Source: Pleurotus djamor
Taxonomy: Eukaryota > Basidiomycota > Agaricomycetes > Agaricales > Pleurotaceae
NCBI GenBank assembly: GCA_029747585.1
Contig: JAPEVF010001321.1
Span: forward strand, 1 to 11,077
Length of the DNA stretch: 11,077 nt
Direction of reading: 5' to 3'
Shown: piece after piece, positions 8,171-11,077 of the stretch
Layout of the letters: each line of letters opens with the position of its first letter
Position numbering within the stretch: the stretch's first letter is position 1
Notes under the pieces: generated by a model
Databases searched by the model: none
What the model was told of the DNA's origin: nothing
Seen by the model: the letters and a program-made list of their open reading frames with translations, nothing else
Made by a program: the position numbers and the translations under genes

Positions 8171-9534
8171 CTACACTGCTCTTCTGCGGTCTGGCATTGG
8201 CTCTGGAGCCACATCAAGGAATGGGTTCTCCGCTGTCGACGCTCGCGTGTGATATGAAGGGGGCGGTAGGCTTCCCGAGGAGCGTTGACTTGATTGTGTT
8301 GGCCATCGGGAGAGAGCGCTCTGGCTTGGTAGTGGCGAAGTTCGTTCATCTGAGAAATTGTTCGTAGGGCCTGGAGAAATGCGCCCCGGTCGAACGGCTT
8401 CTTCTGTTGGTCTCAGTGTATCGAAACTGAGCGGGGGGCTAGATGGCTGGGTCAAAGATTGACTATCTGATATGGGAAAGGAATAACGGTTGGCAGGGAA
8501 AGGACGAATCGGAGAAGTGGGAGGGGAAAGCGGAGAGCTTTTTAAAACGGCTATTTGTCGCTGAAAACGTTGGCGCATCCGACGATAGAGAAGGAATGCA
8601 ATGATGGCAACAACGACCGTGGTTGCGCAGACGCTTGTCACGATGATGTCGGAGTTTGTGATATTTGTAGCGGCAGGTGTAGCGACAGGTGTAGCGAAAG
8701 TTGGAGCTGGACTTGCAGTTGGGTCCAACGAGTTTGTAGGCGTGGAATTGTTGTTATTGGACAACAAATTATCGTCTTCCCTGCACAGGCGTTGTACAAG
8801 TATGTAAAGCAGAGTCATCCAATTGAAAACATGGACAGCGTACATTGTATACGTTATCGCATCAAGGAAGATAGCGACGCTCTCAAATAGTGATCGGGTA
8901 CCATCTTGAGGACCATTTTGGATGACTAATGTATGATTTTGAGGGGAGAGGTTATCCACGGAAAAGACTTGGGTGATTATGGCCGACGTCGAAGTAAGCG
9001 CTGGACGAATGAAGGTTTGGGTTGACTCATCGTCGATTGTGAAGTACATTTCTGAATTAGCACTAGATGTAGTTGTTTTTTCCGAAATCAGCTTTAGCTC
9101 ATAGATATAACGGGGAGGCTCACGGTCCATCGAACGAACCACTATTCAGAACACACCTGACATATACCGCGGTACCTCTAAATTGGAGTGTGGCAGCCGC
9201 CCTGGAAGTGGACCCGCGCCTTCGAGTGGATGTATGCCAAGTTCCTAGGTGGATAATGAATGAGGCAAAGAGTCTATAATGAAGTGACATTACCGTTGAC
9301 TGTTCCCTCAAAGCCCGGAGAATTACTAAAATCGTTTCGATCAAACCCTGGGCCTGATTGAGTCCAACCCCCAAGGTACTGTATGCTTGCCCCTATACCG
9401 GGAGATGGACCATGAAGGTCGTCCACTGTGACGTTGAAGGATTGAGCCGATGAAAGGAGGATATGAAGGAATGTAGAAGACAAGAAAAATGCCGCCCAGC
9501 GGGTCGGAGCGTAGCCTGTAGAAAGGAGGGACAT
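8171..9534 (-). CDS. Surface protein D: ectodomain, TM helix, long PPxY tail; one intron missing
   Basis: Exons 9534-9294, 9244-9124, 9062-8844, 8780-8171 (396 aa). An upstream ATG at 9573 is in frame; 9534 is preferred because T-R-W-A-A-F-F aligns with the start of B (M-T-R-W-A-T-F-F). The signal peptide ends before Q-S-F-N-V-T-V-D-D. Exon 2 contains both G-T-W and G-T-A-V-Y-V without the intron that A, B and C carry between them. Then come A-N-S-E-M-Y-F-T-I-D-D, S-P-Q-N-H-T and F-L-D-A-I-T-Y-T, an Asn/Thr/Pro/Ala stalk (195-237), a helix (239-259), basic R-R-M-R-Q-R-F, and a Ser/Pro-rich cytosolic tail of about 137 residues with P-P-S-Y at 367-370. Many S-P dipeptides in the tail suggest proline-directed phosphorylation. 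The last intron (8843-8781) is 63 bp and has no in-frame stop. D is the most diverged ectodomain of the four; probable role as for C. Confidence 0.8.
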
Positions 9535-10221
9535 GGAAGACGAGGGAGAAGTGAGGAGGGCTGTTGAAACCATGAAGATGATGGGTGGCAGATATAGCAG
9601 AAACTGACTTGTTAGATATCAAAGCCACCACGCTAAACGGCTGATATCTGTCGCCTGGTTGATTGATTGTGGGAGTAGTACCAGAAAGGCACACCGTTTT
9701 CATCAAAGAAGTGCATTGATTAGTTGGAGGAGTCTTCGCCCTTGGGCAAGAACACCAGACCTCCGAAGAGTCCAGGCGGATGGATTACGGGAGGATTTCC
9801 GGTCTTCAGTAGCAGTACTGCACATTGAGAGAGTGACGGCACGTGCGCATAGGGACAGCAAGGATGATTCATCAAAAGGCATCAAAAGGCGGCTCCCGAA
9901 GGGTCCCCTGGAGAACCAGATAAATTAAGACAAATGCATCAGTGATTCTGATGCTGGAAGGGTGGTCGCGAGTGCACTTCACATTTTACAGGACGCCTAG
10001 GAAGACCTAGCAGGGAGTACAGGAGCGGACATCTGAGCGCTGAGTGATCTTGAATGACGGGTGGCATGACGTCGCCAGATTACTTCTGTCGCGGCTCGCC
10101 GAGCGTATGGTTAAGTTGCCTCAATTATATATAAACGAGCGGGGGAAAAGCTAGACGAAAAAGTTCTGAGCCTTGTGTGAGCGGCGGCGCATGAGAATAC
10201 TCTATGCAGAAGGGGGGAGAA
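9535..10221. other. Promoter of gene D and uncharacterised spacer
   Basis: The first 150 bp or so should hold D's promoter and leader (CT-rich on the minus strand). The rest has no supported gene. ATCAAAAGGC is repeated in tandem at 9871-9890, a TGACGTC element occurs near 10067-10074, and TATATATAAA-like sequence lies near 10126-10134 on the plus strand without a convincing gene after it. Small frames on both strands here lack motifs. Confidence 0.35.
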
Positions 10222-10258
10222 TAGAGTATATCTGCACCTCGTCGCAAACTAGTTCGCG
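10222..10258 (+). repeat. Left terminal inverted repeat
   Basis: Begins TAGAGTATATCTGCA and ends with AAACTAGTTCGCG; three mismatches to the right repeat. The inner part is a 16 bp palindrome with one mismatched position. Confidence 0.65.
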
Positions 10259-10590
10259 ACAGACAAGTGTCGCCAACAAGGGTCCAGTTTTGAAAAGTCG
10301 ACGCAAGGCTTGGAAAGCCAAGGATGTCATGTGACTGGGCGCCTGTAGGACTTGGGGTCTTTTTTGGGCCCTTTTCAGCATTTCCCCCACCTCCATGCTC
10401 GAGAACGGTGGCCACGGAAAACCACCGTAGAAATACACAAGAATTATTGGCGATATCCAGCAGGCCTGGTATCATCGCCCCATCTACGGCTTGGATAGGG
10501 GATGTCAGGAGATTGAAGAGGGGATAGGAACGGCCAGAGCCAAGATCGAAACCAAAAAACCCGACGCCAACCTTGGCATCGCTGCCGCGG

Positions 10591-10627
10591 CGCGAACTAG
10601 TTCGCGACAAGCTGCAGATATACTCTA
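10591..10627 (-). repeat. Right terminal inverted repeat
   Basis: Begins with the perfect 16 bp palindrome CGCGAACTAGTTCGCG (10591-10606) and ends TGCAGATATACTCTA. It pairs with the repeat at 10222-10258. Confidence 0.65.
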
Positions 10628-10680
10628 ATTGCCCAGCTTAAGTGCGAGAACTTGAACTCGAGGTGGCCCTTAGCCCCGTC

Positions 10681-10702
10681 ACGTCATGGTCACACGTCAT
10701 GT
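10681..10702 (+). promoter_or_regulatory. Paired CACGTCAT (CRE/bZIP-like) motifs
   Basis: CACGTCAT occurs twice with a short gap. ACGTCA is the core of ATF/CREB-type bZIP sites in fungi. Together with a TATA-like sequence downstream it may mark a promoter for a gene to the right; this is inference from motif only. Confidence 0.35.
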
Positions 10703-10958
10703 GCAGCCCCGTGCCCCTATAGAAGACCACTCGAGGACGTCTGGAAGTAGAACATCAGGAAAACCTGATTGTGGAAGGGAGCAAGAAAAATCATCTCAAA
10801 CCTTGGAAGGCAAGGGGAGCATTGGGAGAAAGGTATCTTCATAGTCTCCGCGAGAAAAAGAATAAAAAATCCAGGGGCTGTCTCGCCTCCCCCTGACAAA
10901 GCCCCCAAAGCGGGAAAAATCCAGCTACCCCTGTTTGCATCCCCTGGGATCGCCGAAA

Positions 10959-10985
10959 GCAGCCAAAGCAGCCAAAGCAGCCAAA
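10959..10985 (+). repeat. Three perfect 9 bp tandem copies (GCAGCCAAA)
   Basis: Units at 10959-10967, 10968-10976 and 10977-10985, followed by a degenerate copy (GCACTCAAG). The 9 bp period keeps any reading frame, and in one plus frame it reads as K-A-A repeats. Confidence 0.7.
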
Positions 10986-11077
10986 GCACTCAAGGCTTCG
11001 AAAGCATACGAAGGAATCAAAGCATCAGATGTGAGTAAAGCTCAAGGTGCCCCCCTACACTATGATACAAAGCAAAG

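Larger units (their letters stand above)
10222..10627. mobile_element. MITE-like element with 37 bp terminal inverted repeats
   Basis: The left end 10222-10258 and the reverse complement of the right end 10591-10627 match at 34 of 37 positions, both starting TAGAGTATATCTGCA. The element is 406 bp. The outermost TA at each end could be a TA target duplication, as for Tc1/mariner-type transposons. The interior holds no transposase frame, so it would be non-autonomous. Each terminal repeat also contains an internal palindrome around AACTAGTT. The family is not recognised; mobility is inferred from structure alone. Confidence 0.6.
10628..11077. other. Right-edge region without a confirmed gene
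   Basis: Contains two ACGTCAT motifs (10681-10702), a TATA-like CCCTATAGAA near 10716-10725, and three copies of GCAGCCAAA at 10959-10985. One plus frame is open from about 10864 to the right edge and encodes a Lys/Ala-rich run (K-A-A repeated) followed by less biased sequence, but has no ATG. It could be an exon of a gene lying further right. Evidence is too weak to call a CDS. Confidence 0.3.

Noticed and set aside
9073..9142. N-terminal extension of the D last-exon frame beginning at 9142
   Set aside because: This part is intron between the donor at 9123 and the acceptor ending at 9063; siblings have an intron at the same phase.
10125..10610. 161-codon minus frame across the MITE-like element
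   Set aside because: Explained by repeat-derived sequence; it spans both terminal repeats and ends outside the element with no recognisable domain.

Overview
The window looks like nuclear DNA of a filamentous fungus, most likely an Agaricomycete (basidiomycete). The evidence is genes split by many 49-74 bp introns with GT(R)AGT-like donors, CTRAC-type branch sites and YAG acceptors, and a family layout (signal peptide, beta-sandwich ectodomain, one membrane helix, Ser/Pro-rich tail) common in basidiomycetes. Genus is not decided from sequence; a Rhizoctonia-like fungus is only a guess. No rRNA, tRNA, CRISPR or bacterial-type operon is seen. Most long open frames here are readings through introns or antisense shadows, so all gene models were rebuilt from splice sites and paralogue comparison.

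Layout. (1) 2-193 (+): C-terminal end of an RE/RD-repeat protein, probably splicing related. (2) Four paralogous membrane-anchored surface proteins: A (about 194-1321, -), B (1906-2855, -), C (3415-4775, +) and D (8171-9534, -). B and C are head to head across a 559 bp spacer. All share the N-terminal block Q-S-F-N-(V/I)-T-V-D-D, the G-T-A-V-(Y/F)-V block, the P-(G/Q)-x-H-T block and the F-L-D-A-I block just before the juxtamembrane stalk. (3) Two paralogous small secreted proteins inserted between C and D: E (5027-5706, -) and F (6777-7457, -). They have identical exon organisation, matching TATA boxes and two conserved dibasic sites. (4) 9535-11077: no supported gene, but a 406 bp MITE-like element with 37 bp terminal inverted repeats (10222-10627), a pair of ACGTCAT sites and a short 9 bp tandem repeat.

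How it fits together. A-D look like a locally expanded, diverging family of cell-surface receptors or wall sensors. The ectodomain exons are conserved in length and phase, while the C-terminal exon changes quickly. C and D end in Pro/Ser-rich tails with a PPxY motif, B has lost its tail and ends like a GPI-anchored protein, and the tail of A runs antisense into the neighbouring gene. E and F look like secreted prepropeptides with Kex2-type processing sites. Whether the secreted pair and the surface proteins act together is unknown; only their interleaving suggests it.

The most unusual points are the intron placed exactly before the stop codon in both E and F, the GC-AG intron in B, the precise absence of one intron in D, and the receptor-to-GPI-like switch in B.
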